Part shown: positions 22,809 to 31,054 of the stretch, piece by piece
How positions within the stretch are numbered: position 1 is the stretch's first letter
How the letters are laid out: every line of letters starts with the position of its first letter
Source: JBAYIE01 sp041665785
GTDB lineage: Bacteria > Bacteroidota > Bacteroidia > UKL13-3
NCBI GenBank assembly: GCA_041665785.1
Contig: JBAYIE010000008.1
Span: 1 to 64,000 of the forward strand
Direction: 5' to 3'
DNA length: 64,000 nucleotides
Translations under genes and position numbers: made by a program
Notes under the pieces: generated by a model
The model's input: the letters and a program-made list of their open reading frames with translations, nothing else
Told to the model about the DNA's origin: nothing
Databases searched by the model: none

Positions 22809-23930
22809 ATGAAGATTTTAGAAGTTCAGAACAAACAACAGGAAAACGATTTTTTGCGGGTCGCTTCCCTTCTCTACAAAAACGATTCGCAATTTGTTCA
22901 TCCTTTGGAGCAGGACATTCGCGAAATTTTTGACCCCAAAGAAAATCCATATTATCACAACGGCGATGCCCGTCGCTGGATACTCTACAATAATGCAGGA
23001 GAATTAATAGGACGCGTTGCTGCGTTTTATCATTCCAAATTAAAGAACCAACACGGTGAATCAACAGGCGGAATGGGCTTTTTTGAATGCATCAATGATG
23101 AGAAGGCTGCTTTTTTATTGTTTGACACCTGCAAAAACTGGTTGAAAGAAAAAGGACTCCCCGGTATGGATGGACCAATCAATTTTGGTGAAAAAGATCG
23201 ATTCTGGGGCTTGATGGTAAGTGGTTTTAACAACCCTTCTTATCTCGAGAATTACAATCCACCCTACTATCAGGCCTTGTTTGAAGCTTATGGATTCAAA
23301 AAAATGATCGAGCAATCCACTTCAGAAATCACCCTCGATGATTTCAATTTCGAACGTTTTAACCGCATTGCCGGTCGCGTATTAAACAATCCGGTTTACC
23401 GCTTCGAACATTATAAAGACAGCGAGATTGATCGCTTTGCCCGCGACTTTGTGAGTATATACAACCAAGCCTGGTCGTCGCGCCCCGACTTCACACCCAT
23501 GACCCTTGAAAGGGTGATGACCACACTAAAAGCATTGAGACCCATTCTGCTCGAAGAGATCATTTGGTTTGCTTATGCACACGATGAGCCTGCCGGATTT
23601 TATGTAAACACAATTGATGTAAACCAGATTTTTAAGCACCTCAAAGGCAAGATGGATATTTGGGGGAAATTGAAATTCCTCTGGTATAAAAAATTCGGAA
23701 AAATAAATCGTGCCAGAGGGATTGTATTTGGAGTGATTCCGAAATATCAAAATCATGGGCTCGAAACCGGAATGATCATGCGCTTGTATCAGGCAGCCGT
23801 GAAGCTTCCACATTTACGAGCATCTGAACTCGCATGGATCGGTGATTTTAACCCCAAAATGCATTCCCTCTTCAATGCATTGGGAGCCAAAACCACAAAG
23901 ATTCACTACACGTATCATTGTACTTTTTAA
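22809..23930 (+). CDS. GNAT-like acyltransferase-fold protein of unknown function
   Basis: 373 residues, related to a family of large GNAT-like proteins found in Bacteroidota and Proteobacteria. Features are an N-terminal domain with SLLYKNDSQFVHPLEQDI, the motif GPINFGEKDRFWGLMVSGF near the middle, and a C-terminal GNAT-like part with GIVFGVIPKYQNHGLETGM, where an acyl-CoA pyrophosphate-binding loop would sit, followed by ELAWIGDFNPKMHSLFNALG. No membrane segment or signal peptide. Substrate unknown. ATG at 22809 (a TTG immediately precedes it). The tsaE start follows one base after the stop, suggesting coupling. Confidence 0.75.
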   Translation: MKILEVQNKQQENDFLRVASLLYKNDSQFVHPLEQDIREIFDPKENPYYHNGDARRWILYNNAGELIGRVAAFYHSKLKNQHGESTGGMGFFECINDEKAAFLLFDTCKNWLKEKGLPGMDGPINFGEKDRFWGLMVSGFNNPSYLENYNPPYYQALFEAYGFKKMIEQSTSEITLDDFNFERFNRIAGRVLNNPVYRFEHYKDSEIDRFARDFVSIYNQAWSSRPDFTPMTLERVMTTLKALRPILLEEIIWFAYAHDEPAGFYVNTIDVNQIFKHLKGKMDIWGKLKFLWYKKFGKINRARGIVFGVIPKYQNHGLETGMIMRLYQAAVKLPHLRASELAWIGDFNPKMHSLFNALGAKTTKIHYTYHCTF

Positions 23931-23931
23931 G

Positions 23932-24366
23932 TTGAAAACCCTTTATTCCATTGGTATATCAGATTTGCCCACCCTTGCCGCAGAAATCATTGCCCAGGGT
24001 GAATCCACCAATATCTGGGCTTTTTATGGAAATCTGGGAGCGGGAAAAACTACCTTAATTAAGGCTATATGTGCAGCGCTTAACATTGACGAAACGGTTT
24101 CCAGTCCTACTTTTTCGTTGGTCAACGAATACCGCAACCCTACCGGAGAAATAGTCTATCACTTCGATTTTTATCGCATTAAATCGATCGATGAAGTTTA
24201 TGATATGGGGTATGAAGAATATTTCGGCAGCGGACATATATGCCTGATTGAATGGCCTGAAAAAATCGAATCTTTACTTCGACCTGAAACGTATTTAGCG
24301 GTCAGACTGGAAAAGGAAACAGAAGATTCACGCAATGTGCAGATCGAACTCATGCGTCCGGCTTAG
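23932..24366 (+). CDS. tsaE: tRNA threonylcarbamoyladenosine synthesis ATPase TsaE
   Basis: ATPase that works with TsaB and TsaD to make t6A at position 37 of ANN-decoding tRNAs. 144 residues. The P-loop is YGNLGAGKTTLIK, followed by SSPTFSLVNEY, HFDFYRI and the conserved LIEWPEKIESLL. The open frame begins inside the preceding gene. I place the start at the TTG at 23932, one base after that gene's stop, which gives MKTLYSIGISDLPTLA. The stop TAG overlaps the stop of the converging BtuF-like gene within TTAG (24363-24366). Confidence 0.93.
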   Translation: MKTLYSIGISDLPTLAAEIIAQGESTNIWAFYGNLGAGKTTLIKAICAALNIDETVSSPTFSLVNEYRNPTGEIVYHFDFYRIKSIDEVYDMGYEEYFGSGHICLIEWPEKIESLLRPETYLAVRLEKETEDSRNVQIELMRPA

Positions 24367-25154
24367 CGCAAACTGCTTTTCAGTTTCTGAAAATAATCAA
24401 CCGACTTTAACAACCGGCTTCCATACCAACTGAACAATTCTCCATCTACCAACAATACCTGCGCGTTTGGCAACAGTAGCTGCACAGCGTTTTGATGTTT
24501 TTCTTTGAATGGAAAGGGTTCTGAAGAAAGGAGTATAATTTCCGCTTCAGTATTTTTGAATGCTGCATCGCTGATCTCAGGATAACGCGAAATTTCATGA
24601 AGAAAAACATTGGTCCATCCGCAGCGTATAAGCATATCGTTGATAAAGGTATCGTGCCCTGCTGCCATCCAGGGATTGTGCCAGATAAAATAGGCTACCT
24701 TTTTTGACGCTTCGCCTGACTTCAACGCCTCAAATTTTCCCGATACCTGATCTATTATTTGCTTTGCTTCTGTTTTTCTGTTTACCAACTCACCTATTTG
24801 TTGCATCATGTTCAAAGCTCCGTTCAGATTTGTGATATCACTCAGCCATACCGGAAATTCTTCTGCTAAAGTTTCAATCTGACTGCGTTCATTTTCTTCC
24901 TTGTTTCCAATGATCAGATCAGGTTGCAGAGCCCGGATCTTTTCCAGATTCAGTTTCTTGGTCCCTCCCACGCGTTCTTTTGCTTGATGCGCCCAATCCG
25001 GGTGAATGCAAAAAAGGGTCTGACCAACCATTTCATCCTTTAATCCCAAATCGTATAAGAGTTCGGTTTGTGATGGAACCAATGAAATAATCCGCCGGGG
25101 TGGCCATGCAATAGATACTGTTCTGCCGGTTTGATCGGTAAATACTTGAACCAT
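24363..25154 (-). CDS. BtuF-like helical-backbone binding protein without signal peptide
   Basis: 263 residues of the class III periplasmic-binding-protein fold (BtuF/FecB-like). N-terminal RRIISLVPSQTELLYDLGL, then KIRALQPDLIIGNKEENE and SWYGSRLLKSV. Such proteins normally carry cobalamin, siderophore or heme to an ABC importer. This one has no signal peptide or lipobox, and an in-frame stop lies 15 bases upstream of the ATG, so no longer form is possible. Either it is cytoplasmic or it uses another export route. No permease or ATPase is adjacent. Its stop shares TTAG with the tsaE stop. Confidence 0.82.
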   Translation of the reverse strand: MVQVFTDQTGRTVSIAWPPRRIISLVPSQTELLYDLGLKDEMVGQTLFCIHPDWAHQAKERVGGTKKLNLEKIRALQPDLIIGNKEENERSQIETLAEEFPVWLSDITNLNGALNMMQQIGELVNRKTEAKQIIDQVSGKFEALKSGEASKKVAYFIWHNPWMAAGHDTFINDMLIRCGWTNVFLHEISRYPEISDAAFKNTEAEIILLSSEPFPFKEKHQNAVQLLLPNAQVLLVDGELFSWYGSRLLKSVDYFQKLKSSLR

Positions 25155-25215
25155 GGTCCCGAAATTACTTCAATAGCCTTAAAATTTTTGCTTTATTTGT
25201 GCAAACAACACAAAT

Positions 25216-25758
25216 ATGGAAAACAAGAAATCAATGTGGTCGTATGCCCTGACTTACGGTGTAATTCTGGGATTGGTATCTGTGGTAGTGAATATTCTGT
25301 TCTACTTTATTTCGCCTGTGGATCCGGCAAAATTGGGTAGTGGAAGCAGTTGGTTGCAAACAATAATCGGTATAGCAATAACAATTGCAGTTCTTATCTG
25401 GGGCACACGCAATTACCGCGATGAAGCACTGGATGGTTTTATTTCCTATGGCAAATCGCTTGGTTTTGCATTGGCAATAGCCTTACCCTACATTTTTATC
25501 ATGGCTATCTACATGTTTTTCTATGTTAAATTTTTGGTTCCTGATCTGATGCAGAGTGCCATGGATGCGCAAGCCGATAAATTAGCTGAGCAAGGTTTGT
25601 CGGATGAAGAAATTCAAACCTCCATGAAGGTGATGTCGGCGATGGGAAATCCTATTGTTACCACACTAATGGGGATGATAGGTTCGTTCTTTACCGTATT
25701 GATTTGCGGTTTGATTTCTTCGATATTCACCAAAAAAGAAGCTGCTTCATCTATTTAA
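25216..25758 (+). CDS. DUF4199 membrane protein
   Basis: 180-residue integral membrane protein of the DUF4199 family, common in Bacteroidota and of unknown function. Four hydrophobic segments are visible: YALTYGVILGLVSVVVNILF, TIIGIAITIAVLIWG, GFALAIALPYIFIMAIYMFF and GMIGSFFTVLICGLISSIF. A soluble charged helix (DAQADKLAEQGLSDEEIQT) lies between spans three and four. It lies 7 bases upstream of a glycosyltransferase gene and often neighbours such genes in this phylum, which suggests, but does not prove, an envelope-related role. Confidence 0.87.
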   Translation: MENKKSMWSYALTYGVILGLVSVVVNILFYFISPVDPAKLGSGSSWLQTIIGIAITIAVLIWGTRNYRDEALDGFISYGKSLGFALAIALPYIFIMAIYMFFYVKFLVPDLMQSAMDAQADKLAEQGLSDEEIQTSMKVMSAMGNPIVTTLMGMIGSFFTVLICGLISSIFTKKEAASSI

Positions 25759-25765
25759 CACCAAC

Positions 25766-26731
25766 ATGAATCCTGATATCACCGTCATTATCCCCCTGAT
25801 CAACGAAGAAGAGTCGTTGCCCGAACTGTCTGAATGGATCACACGGGTGATGCAGGAAAATAAGTTCACTTATGAAGTACTGATGATGGACGACGGTAGT
25901 ACCGATGGTTCCTGGGACGTGATCCAACGTTTGCACACAACCAATCCGAATATCAAAGGCATTCGTTTTCGACGGAATTATGGAAAATCAGCTGCATTGA
26001 ATGTAGGCTTCCAGGCTGCCGAAGGCAACGTGGTAATAACCATGGATGCCGATTTACAGGATAGTCCGGATGAAATACCGGAACTCTATAAGATGATTGC
26101 CACAGATGGTTACGATATTGTTTCGGGATGGAAAAAAAAGCGCTACGATCCGATAACCAAAACTTTACCAACCAAATTGTTTAATTGGGCCACACGTCGC
26201 ATGAGCGGTTTACATTTACACGATTTCAACTGCGGACTGAAAGCATACAAACAGGAAGTGGTGAAGAATATTGAAGTCTACAACGAAATGCACCGGTATA
26301 TTCCGGTGATTGCCAAGTGGGCCGGCTTCTATAAAATTACGGAGAAACCGGTTCAGCATCGTGAACGAAAATATGGCAGTACCAAATTTGGACTCGAACG
26401 TTTTGTGAATGGTTTCCTGGATTTGCTGACCATTTTCTTTGTTTCCAAGTTCGGCAAAAAACCCATGCACTTCTTCGGTGTTATGGGTACATTGGTTTTC
26501 TTCACAGGTATCTTCATTACCATCTATGTGATTGCCGAAAAGATTTACAATTCATACAACGAAGTCATACAGCGTAGCGTAACGGATCAGCCTTTGTTCT
26601 ACTTAGCTTTGGTAACCATCATTGTGGGAGTTCAATTGTTTCTGGCCGGATTTATCGGAGAAATGATTTCGCGCAATGCCAGCGAACGCAATATTTACGG
26701 TATCCGTCAAAAAACAGGATTCAACGCGTGA
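25766..26731 (+). CDS. Family 2 glycosyltransferase, polyprenyl-phosphate type
   Basis: 321-residue GT2 enzyme with two C-terminal membrane spans, of the DPM1/ArnC/GtrB type that moves a sugar from a nucleotide donor to polyprenyl phosphate. The GT-A core shows DDGSTDGSW, the metal-binding TMDADLQD, and SGWKKKRYDP. The C-terminal hairpin contains FFGVMGTLVFFTGIFITIYV and FYLALVTIIVGVQLFLAGFI. The closing segment GEMISRNASERN is typical. Donor and product are unknown. The stop TGA overlaps the GTG start of the next glycosyltransferase by four bases. Confidence 0.92.
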   Translation: MNPDITVIIPLINEEESLPELSEWITRVMQENKFTYEVLMMDDGSTDGSWDVIQRLHTTNPNIKGIRFRRNYGKSAALNVGFQAAEGNVVITMDADLQDSPDEIPELYKMIATDGYDIVSGWKKKRYDPITKTLPTKLFNWATRRMSGLHLHDFNCGLKAYKQEVVKNIEVYNEMHRYIPVIAKWAGFYKITEKPVQHRERKYGSTKFGLERFVNGFLDLLTIFFVSKFGKKPMHFFGVMGTLVFFTGIFITIYVIAEKIYNSYNEVIQRSVTDQPLFYLALVTIIVGVQLFLAGFIGEMISRNASERNIYGIRQKTGFNA

Positions 26732-27852
26732 AAGTACTGATCGTTGGTCCGGCTTATCCTTTACGTGGCGGACTGGCAACATATGATGAACGTTTAGCCC
26801 GGGAGTTTATCTCGCTCGGACATACTTGCAATATCCTGAGTTTTTCGCTCCAATATCCGAAGATCCTGTTTCCCGGAAAGACACAATTTTCTACCGATCC
26901 GGCTCCTGAAGGCTTGCATATCCTGTCTGAAATCAATTCCATCAATCCATTCAACTGGATCAGGGTTGGAAATCAAATAAAAAAGGACGGGTATGACCTC
27001 GTGGTTTTTCGTTACTGGATGAGTTTTATGGCACCGGCTTTTGGAACTATTACACGACGAATTAAACAAAACAAGCATACCCGGATTCTGGCTATTTGCG
27101 ATAACCTGATCCCCCACGAAAAACGCTTTTTCGACAAGGTCTTTACGGGCTATTTTGTGAATGCCTGCGATGGTTTTCTGACGATGTCGCAATCGGTTAA
27201 AAGTCAGTTGGAGCAATGGCCCGTGAACAAACCGGTGGTTTACAATCCACATCCGATGTACGATATGTTTGGACCAACCATGCCGGTTGACCAAGCACGA
27301 AAAATCATCGGATTAGAAGATGAAAAAGTGCTTCTGTTTTTTGGTTTTATCCGGCCGTATAAAGGTTTGCATTTGCTGTTGGATGCTATGGCTGAAGAAC
27401 GGGTAAAAGCATTAAACATAAAATTGGTGATTGCCGGTGAATTTTACGAAGATGCGCAACCGTATTTTGACCAGATCAAACAACTCGGTTTGGACGAACG
27501 TGTAAAACTGGTGAACGACTTTATCCCCAATTCCTCTGTTTCAGCATACTTCTGTGCCGCTGATGCTGTAATACAAACCTATTTAGGTGCCACTCAAAGT
27601 GGCGTTACTCAAATTGCGTATTTCTACAACAAACCTATGATCATTACCAATGTGGGTGGATTAGCCGAATTAGTACCACATGAAAAAGTGGGGTTGGTAG
27701 TGGAAGTCGACAAAGATTCTATAGCCGATGCAGTTGTACGTTTTTATCAGGAAAATCTGGGCCCCGGAATGTTGCCAAATATACAGGAGGAGAAGAAACG
27801 ATTTACCTGGGATGCCATTGTACAGGCGTTGATCAGTTTGAAACGGAATTAG
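26728..27852 (+). CDS. Family 4 glycosyltransferase
   Basis: 374-residue GT-B fold enzyme. The N-terminal domain has GPAYPLRGGLATYDERLA, the glycine-rich acceptor-side loop. The C-terminal GT4 donor domain contains LFFGFIRPYKGLHLLLDAM and the nucleotide-sugar-binding TNVGGLAELVPHEKVGLV with its acidic residue. It starts at GTG (26728) within the stop of the preceding GT2 gene, so both are probably made together for one envelope glycan or glycolipid. The stop TAG shares TTAG with the converging acylphosphatase gene. Substrate unknown. Confidence 0.92.
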   Translation: MKVLIVGPAYPLRGGLATYDERLAREFISLGHTCNILSFSLQYPKILFPGKTQFSTDPAPEGLHILSEINSINPFNWIRVGNQIKKDGYDLVVFRYWMSFMAPAFGTITRRIKQNKHTRILAICDNLIPHEKRFFDKVFTGYFVNACDGFLTMSQSVKSQLEQWPVNKPVVYNPHPMYDMFGPTMPVDQARKIIGLEDEKVLLFFGFIRPYKGLHLLLDAMAEERVKALNIKLVIAGEFYEDAQPYFDQIKQLGLDERVKLVNDFIPNSSVSAYFCAADAVIQTYLGATQSGVTQIAYFYNKPMIITNVGGLAELVPHEKVGLVVEVDKDSIADAVVRFYQENLGPGMLPNIQEEKKRFTWDAIVQALISLKRN

Positions 27853-28124
27853 CGCATATAATCAATTTCAAACCCGCTCATCCCCTTCACTTCTGCTTCC
27901 TCCCAATTCACAGCACTTACTCGGGATAAGGGTGGTCCTTGCCTGCAATAATTCACCAACTGATTCAACTGTTCTTCCGAGCCTTCGGCCAGAACATGCA
28001 CTGTTCCATCGGGATGATTCATTACCCGACCGTTAATACCTAATTCAAGTGCCTTCTTGCGTGTGTAATTCCGGAAATTGACACCCTGCACAGTTCCTTT
28101 AACCCAAATATGCCAATGTTTCAT
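27849..28124 (-). CDS. Acylphosphatase
   Basis: Small cytosolic enzyme that hydrolyses acyl phosphates. 91 residues, standard size. The phosphate-binding loop is KGTVQGVNFRNYT with the catalytic Arg, and the catalytic Asn is in GRVMNHPDGTVHVLAEG. The start codon overlaps the stop of the upstream low-molecular-weight phosphatase gene by four bases, indicating coupled translation. The 3' end overlaps the GT4 stop. Confidence 0.93.
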   Translation of the reverse strand: MKHWHIWVKGTVQGVNFRNYTRKKALELGINGRVMNHPDGTVHVLAEGSEEQLNQLVNYCRQGPPLSRVSAVNWEEAEVKGMSGFEIDYMR

Positions 28125-28597
28125 GTTTGTTCAATAGCATGAGTGTAACAAACATATTCAAGTAATTCACGCGTTTGTTTTTCCACCAAATCATAGACTT
28201 CATAAAACCCTTCCAGCTTTCCATAATATGGATCCGGAATAACTACTGGTGCATTAAACCATTCTCCAAACAAGAGGATGTTTTTCTTTGAATATTTATT
28301 AAAGAATATGTCCAAATCCCTCTTATTGGAATGATCCATTACAACGAGATAATTAAACTCATTTGCATCTTGTGAATGGATAGCGCGGGCCTTGTGTCTG
28401 AGTACAATTCCCTTTTCAAGACAAACCTGCCGGGCTCGTTCATCAGGTAATTCTCCGATATGATAGGATGCCGTACCAGCCGAATCGATATGAAAACGAT
28501 GTGCAAGCCCCCGCTCTTCTACCAAATGACGAAAGACCCCTTCGGCCATGGGTGAGCGGCAAATATTGCCCAGGCAAACAAACAATACTCCGATCAT
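28121..28597 (-). CDS. Low-molecular-weight protein-tyrosine phosphatase
   Basis: 158-residue LMW-PTP. The P-loop with nucleophile Cys8 and Arg14 is FVCLGNICRSPMAEG, and the general-acid Asp is in VIPDPYYGKLEGFYEVYDLV. In bacteria this family controls tyrosine phosphorylation of exopolysaccharide machinery, or acts as a general phosphatase. The neighbouring glycosyltransferases make the first plausible, although no tyrosine kinase gene is in the window. Lies 7 bases after the M20 hydrolase gene and overlaps acylphosphatase by four bases. Confidence 0.94.
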   Translation of the reverse strand: MIGVLFVCLGNICRSPMAEGVFRHLVEERGLAHRFHIDSAGTASYHIGELPDERARQVCLEKGIVLRHKARAIHSQDANEFNYLVVMDHSNKRDLDIFFNKYSKKNILLFGEWFNAPVVIPDPYYGKLEGFYEVYDLVEKQTRELLEYVCYTHAIEQT

Positions 28598-28604
28598 GCG
28601 GCTA

Positions 28605-29795
28605 TTAATTTTGCAATTCGGTAAGCGCCAGCCAGGCCATCAGTCCCGCACCATATTCCAGCGCAACTTCGTCGATATCAAAGGTGGCTGTATGCACCGA
28701 CGATACAATGCCTTTGCTTTCGTTGCGTGTTCCCAGGCGGTAAAAACAAGCCGGCATTACTTGCGAGTAATAAGCAAAATCTTCGGCAGCCATCCAGATA
28801 TCCAGATCAACTACTTTATCTGCTCCCATGTATTCGATAGCAGCTTCTTTCATGCGGGAAGTCAATACTTCATTGTTTTTCAAGAACGGATACCCTTTGC
28901 GTACTTCAAATTCGCAACTACCACCCATGGATTCTGCAATCGAACGGGCCATATCTTTCATGCGTTTGTGTGCTTCAGTTCGCCAGCCTTCGTCGAGCGT
29001 ACGAAAGGTACCTTCCAGCTTTACTTCATTGGGTATAACATTGGTAGCTCCCTCGGCAATCACTTTACCAAACGAAAGCACCGAGGGTATAATAGGACTC
29101 GCATTGCGACTCACGATTTGTTGCAAAGCCACCAGCATATGTGCGGTGATTAATACAGGGTCAATATTCAGATGTGGCATGGCACCATGTCCACCTTTGC
29201 CTTTTACAGTAACATATAATTCATCGGTGCTGGCCATGTATAATCCACTGCGGAATCCAATGGTTCCAACCGGCAACATCGGCATCACATGTTGTCCGAT
29301 TATCGAAACAGGTGCAGGATTATCCAAAGCTCCTGCTTTAATCATCAGGCTTGCTCCACCGGGTAATTTTTCTTCACCGGGTTGAAAAATCAATTTGATG
29401 GTTCCTTCAAATTCATCACGCAATTGATTCAGAATAAATGCTGCGCCCAGGAGGTTTGTCGAATGTACATCGTGTCCGCAGGCATGCATCACACCCGGGT
29501 TTTGCGATTTATAATCCACGTCATTTTGCTCCTGTATCGGCAGTGCATCCATATCGGCACGCAGTGCAATCACTTTTTGATCCGGATTCTTACCCCGGAT
29601 CAAAGCTACAATGCCGGTCTCGGCAAGAGTTTGCGTTTCGGTGATACCCATTGCATGGAGCTTATCCAGGATGAAAGCATGTGTTTCGTGTTCCTGAAAC
29701 GACAATTCAGGATGCGCATGGATATGCCGGCGCAGGGCAATAAGATCAGGTAATATGGATTGAGAAATTGAACGTACTTTTTCCTTCAGACTCAT
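28605..29795 (-). CDS. M20-family metal-dependent amidohydrolase
   Basis: 396-residue member of the M20D group (IAA-amino acid hydrolase, hippurate hydrolase and N-acyl amino acid deacylase relatives). Two-metal-site motifs are visible: MHACGHDVHSTNLLG, IFQPGEEKLPGGASLMI, and the C-terminal AAEDFAYYSQVMPACFYRLG. The lid/dimerisation domain lies around residues 185-295. It has no signal peptide, so it is cytosolic. It heads a three-gene minus-strand unit with LMW-PTP and acylphosphatase. Natural substrate unknown. Confidence 0.92.
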   Translation of the reverse strand: MSLKEKVRSISQSILPDLIALRRHIHAHPELSFQEHETHAFILDKLHAMGITETQTLAETGIVALIRGKNPDQKVIALRADMDALPIQEQNDVDYKSQNPGVMHACGHDVHSTNLLGAAFILNQLRDEFEGTIKLIFQPGEEKLPGGASLMIKAGALDNPAPVSIIGQHVMPMLPVGTIGFRSGLYMASTDELYVTVKGKGGHGAMPHLNIDPVLITAHMLVALQQIVSRNASPIIPSVLSFGKVIAEGATNVIPNEVKLEGTFRTLDEGWRTEAHKRMKDMARSIAESMGGSCEFEVRKGYPFLKNNEVLTSRMKEAAIEYMGADKVVDLDIWMAAEDFAYYSQVMPACFYRLGTRNESKGIVSSVHTATFDIDEVALEYGAGLMAWLALTELQN

Positions 29796-29870
29796 GGGTC
29801 AAAAGTACCATTTTGTTTGAATCATCCCCACGATGGTGTTCAAACCCTGTTCAATAAAATAGACTTTGCC

Positions 29871-30104
29871 TCAATGAGCGGGTTCGTGCAGGCTTTGAGC
29901 ATATTCCAGAATAATCCGCACAGATGTCGGATTCGGGTTCAGGGAGATTTCATCCAGATCGTTTACTACTTTTTCCATGGCAAATACTTCATCCTGCAAA
30001 TCAGCATGCACCAGGCATTCTGCTTTCAGCAAGGAATTTTCCCCTTGGGTGGTTTCGTGATACAGATGGCGAATAACAAGGTTTGGAGTGTAGATTTTAG
30101 GCAT
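29871..30104 (-). CDS. Small conserved protein downstream of sigma factor, anti-sigma-like
   Basis: 77 residues, no membrane span or signal peptide. The opening MPKIYTPNLVIRHLYHETT is a pattern I associate with small proteins next to ECF sigma genes in Bacteroidota. The helical E...L..AECLVHADLQDE segment resembles the N-terminal sigma-binding helices of anti-sigma factors, but the zinc-binding Cys/His set is absent. It lies 92 bases after the sigma gene on the same strand. An anti-sigma or accessory role is inference. The ATG at 30104 is preferred; another ATG lies two codons earlier. Confidence 0.68.
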   Translation of the reverse strand: MPKIYTPNLVIRHLYHETTQGENSLLKAECLVHADLQDEVFAMEKVVNDLDEISLNPNPTSVRIILEYAQSLHEPAH

Positions 30105-30196
30105 ACGCATGAATTAAATACACCTAATAAACGCCCATTACTGCTCCCTATTGTTCAGGACAGTAAGATTTTTCCGCACGATTGGTTCTGAGCAGG

Positions 30197-30775
30197 TTAC
30201 AAATCTACCTGTTGTTTTACCATCATCTTGCGGATATTGTTCAGGGCATAACGCATGCGACCCAGCGCTGTGTTAATACTCACACCGGTGGCATCTGCGA
30301 TTTCCTGAAAACTCATATCGCCCCAATGACGCATGATCAGCACTTCGCGTTGCTCTTCCGGTAATTGTTTTACCAGTTGCTTCACCTTATGCTCGCTTTG
30401 CTGGCGCATGATGATGTCTTCTTTGGATTCCTCGGCAATGCGCAGGTAACTGAAGATATCGTTGCCGGCACTGTCGGTAATGGTTACATCGCGTTTCATT
30501 TTGCGGATGTAATCGATCGCCAGGTTGCGTGCAATGCGGGCAGCCCAGGGAAGAAACTTGCCTTCCTCGTTGTAATTGCCCTTGCGCAGGGTATGGATAA
30601 TCTTGATAAAGGTTTCCTGGAAGATGTCTTCAGCCAGGGCACGGTCGCGCACCAACAAGTATATTGCTGTGTAGATGCTTTTTTGATGACGCTTGATGAG
30701 GGTTTCAAGACAGGCCTCATTTCCGTTTAGGTACAAATGGATCAACTCCTGATCACTAATTGTCTGTACGTTCAT
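30197..30775 (-). CDS. ECF-family RNA polymerase sigma factor
   Basis: 192-residue ECF sigma factor. Region 2 contains YLLVRDRALAEDIFQETFIK and the -10-recognition helix PWAARIARNLAIDYIRKMKR. Region 4 contains LPEEQREVLIMRHWGDMSFQ with the helix-turn-helix IADATGVSINTALGRMRYAL. No membrane anti-sigma (FecR-type) or TonB receptor is adjacent, so it is not the usual iron-starvation type. Its own promoter looks like the housekeeping consensus (30862-30892) with a leader of about 80 bases. The small gene downstream may regulate it. Confidence 0.93.
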   Translation of the reverse strand: MNVQTISDQELIHLYLNGNEACLETLIKRHQKSIYTAIYLLVRDRALAEDIFQETFIKIIHTLRKGNYNEEGKFLPWAARIARNLAIDYIRKMKRDVTITDSAGNDIFSYLRIAEESKEDIIMRQQSEHKVKQLVKQLPEEQREVLIMRHWGDMSFQEIADATGVSINTALGRMRYALNNIRKMMVKQQVDL

Positions 30776-30861
30776 ACGTGTTTGTTTTAAGGTGAACGAA
30801 AGAAAAAAATTAGTGTAGAGTTGTATCTATAGGTGCTGTCTTTGTATGTTAAATATTAAAT

Positions 30862-30892
30862 CAAATATAGAGCCAACCGCATGAATAACAAA
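30862..30892 (-). promoter_or_regulatory. Consensus promoter of the ECF sigma gene
   Basis: Minus strand TTTG (30892-30889), exactly 19 bases, then TATATTTG (30869-30862). Both boxes match the Bacteroidota sigma-ABfr consensus perfectly, so the sigma gene is probably transcribed by housekeeping polymerase and not by itself. Confidence 0.75.
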
Positions 30893-31054
30893 TTTATGCA
30901 TCTTAAAATTTAATTAAAGTCCACAATTAATGCGGTGGATATGGCTGAACGTCCTTTCCGGAATCCATGAATTCGTGTTTAAAACGCCTGCATTGCATCT
31001 ATTTTTAGCAGGGAATATCCTTTTGAATGCCGTAATTTGAGCCGCATTTTAAGC

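Noticed and set aside
28548..29385. 201- and 185-residue open frames antisense to the M20 hydrolase gene
   Set aside because: The M20 motifs on the minus strand are unambiguous. The plus frames have none.
29817..30191. 124-residue open frame opposite the small anti-sigma-like gene
   Set aside because: No family pattern, while the minus-strand 77-residue frame fits a known type of small gene beside sigma factors.
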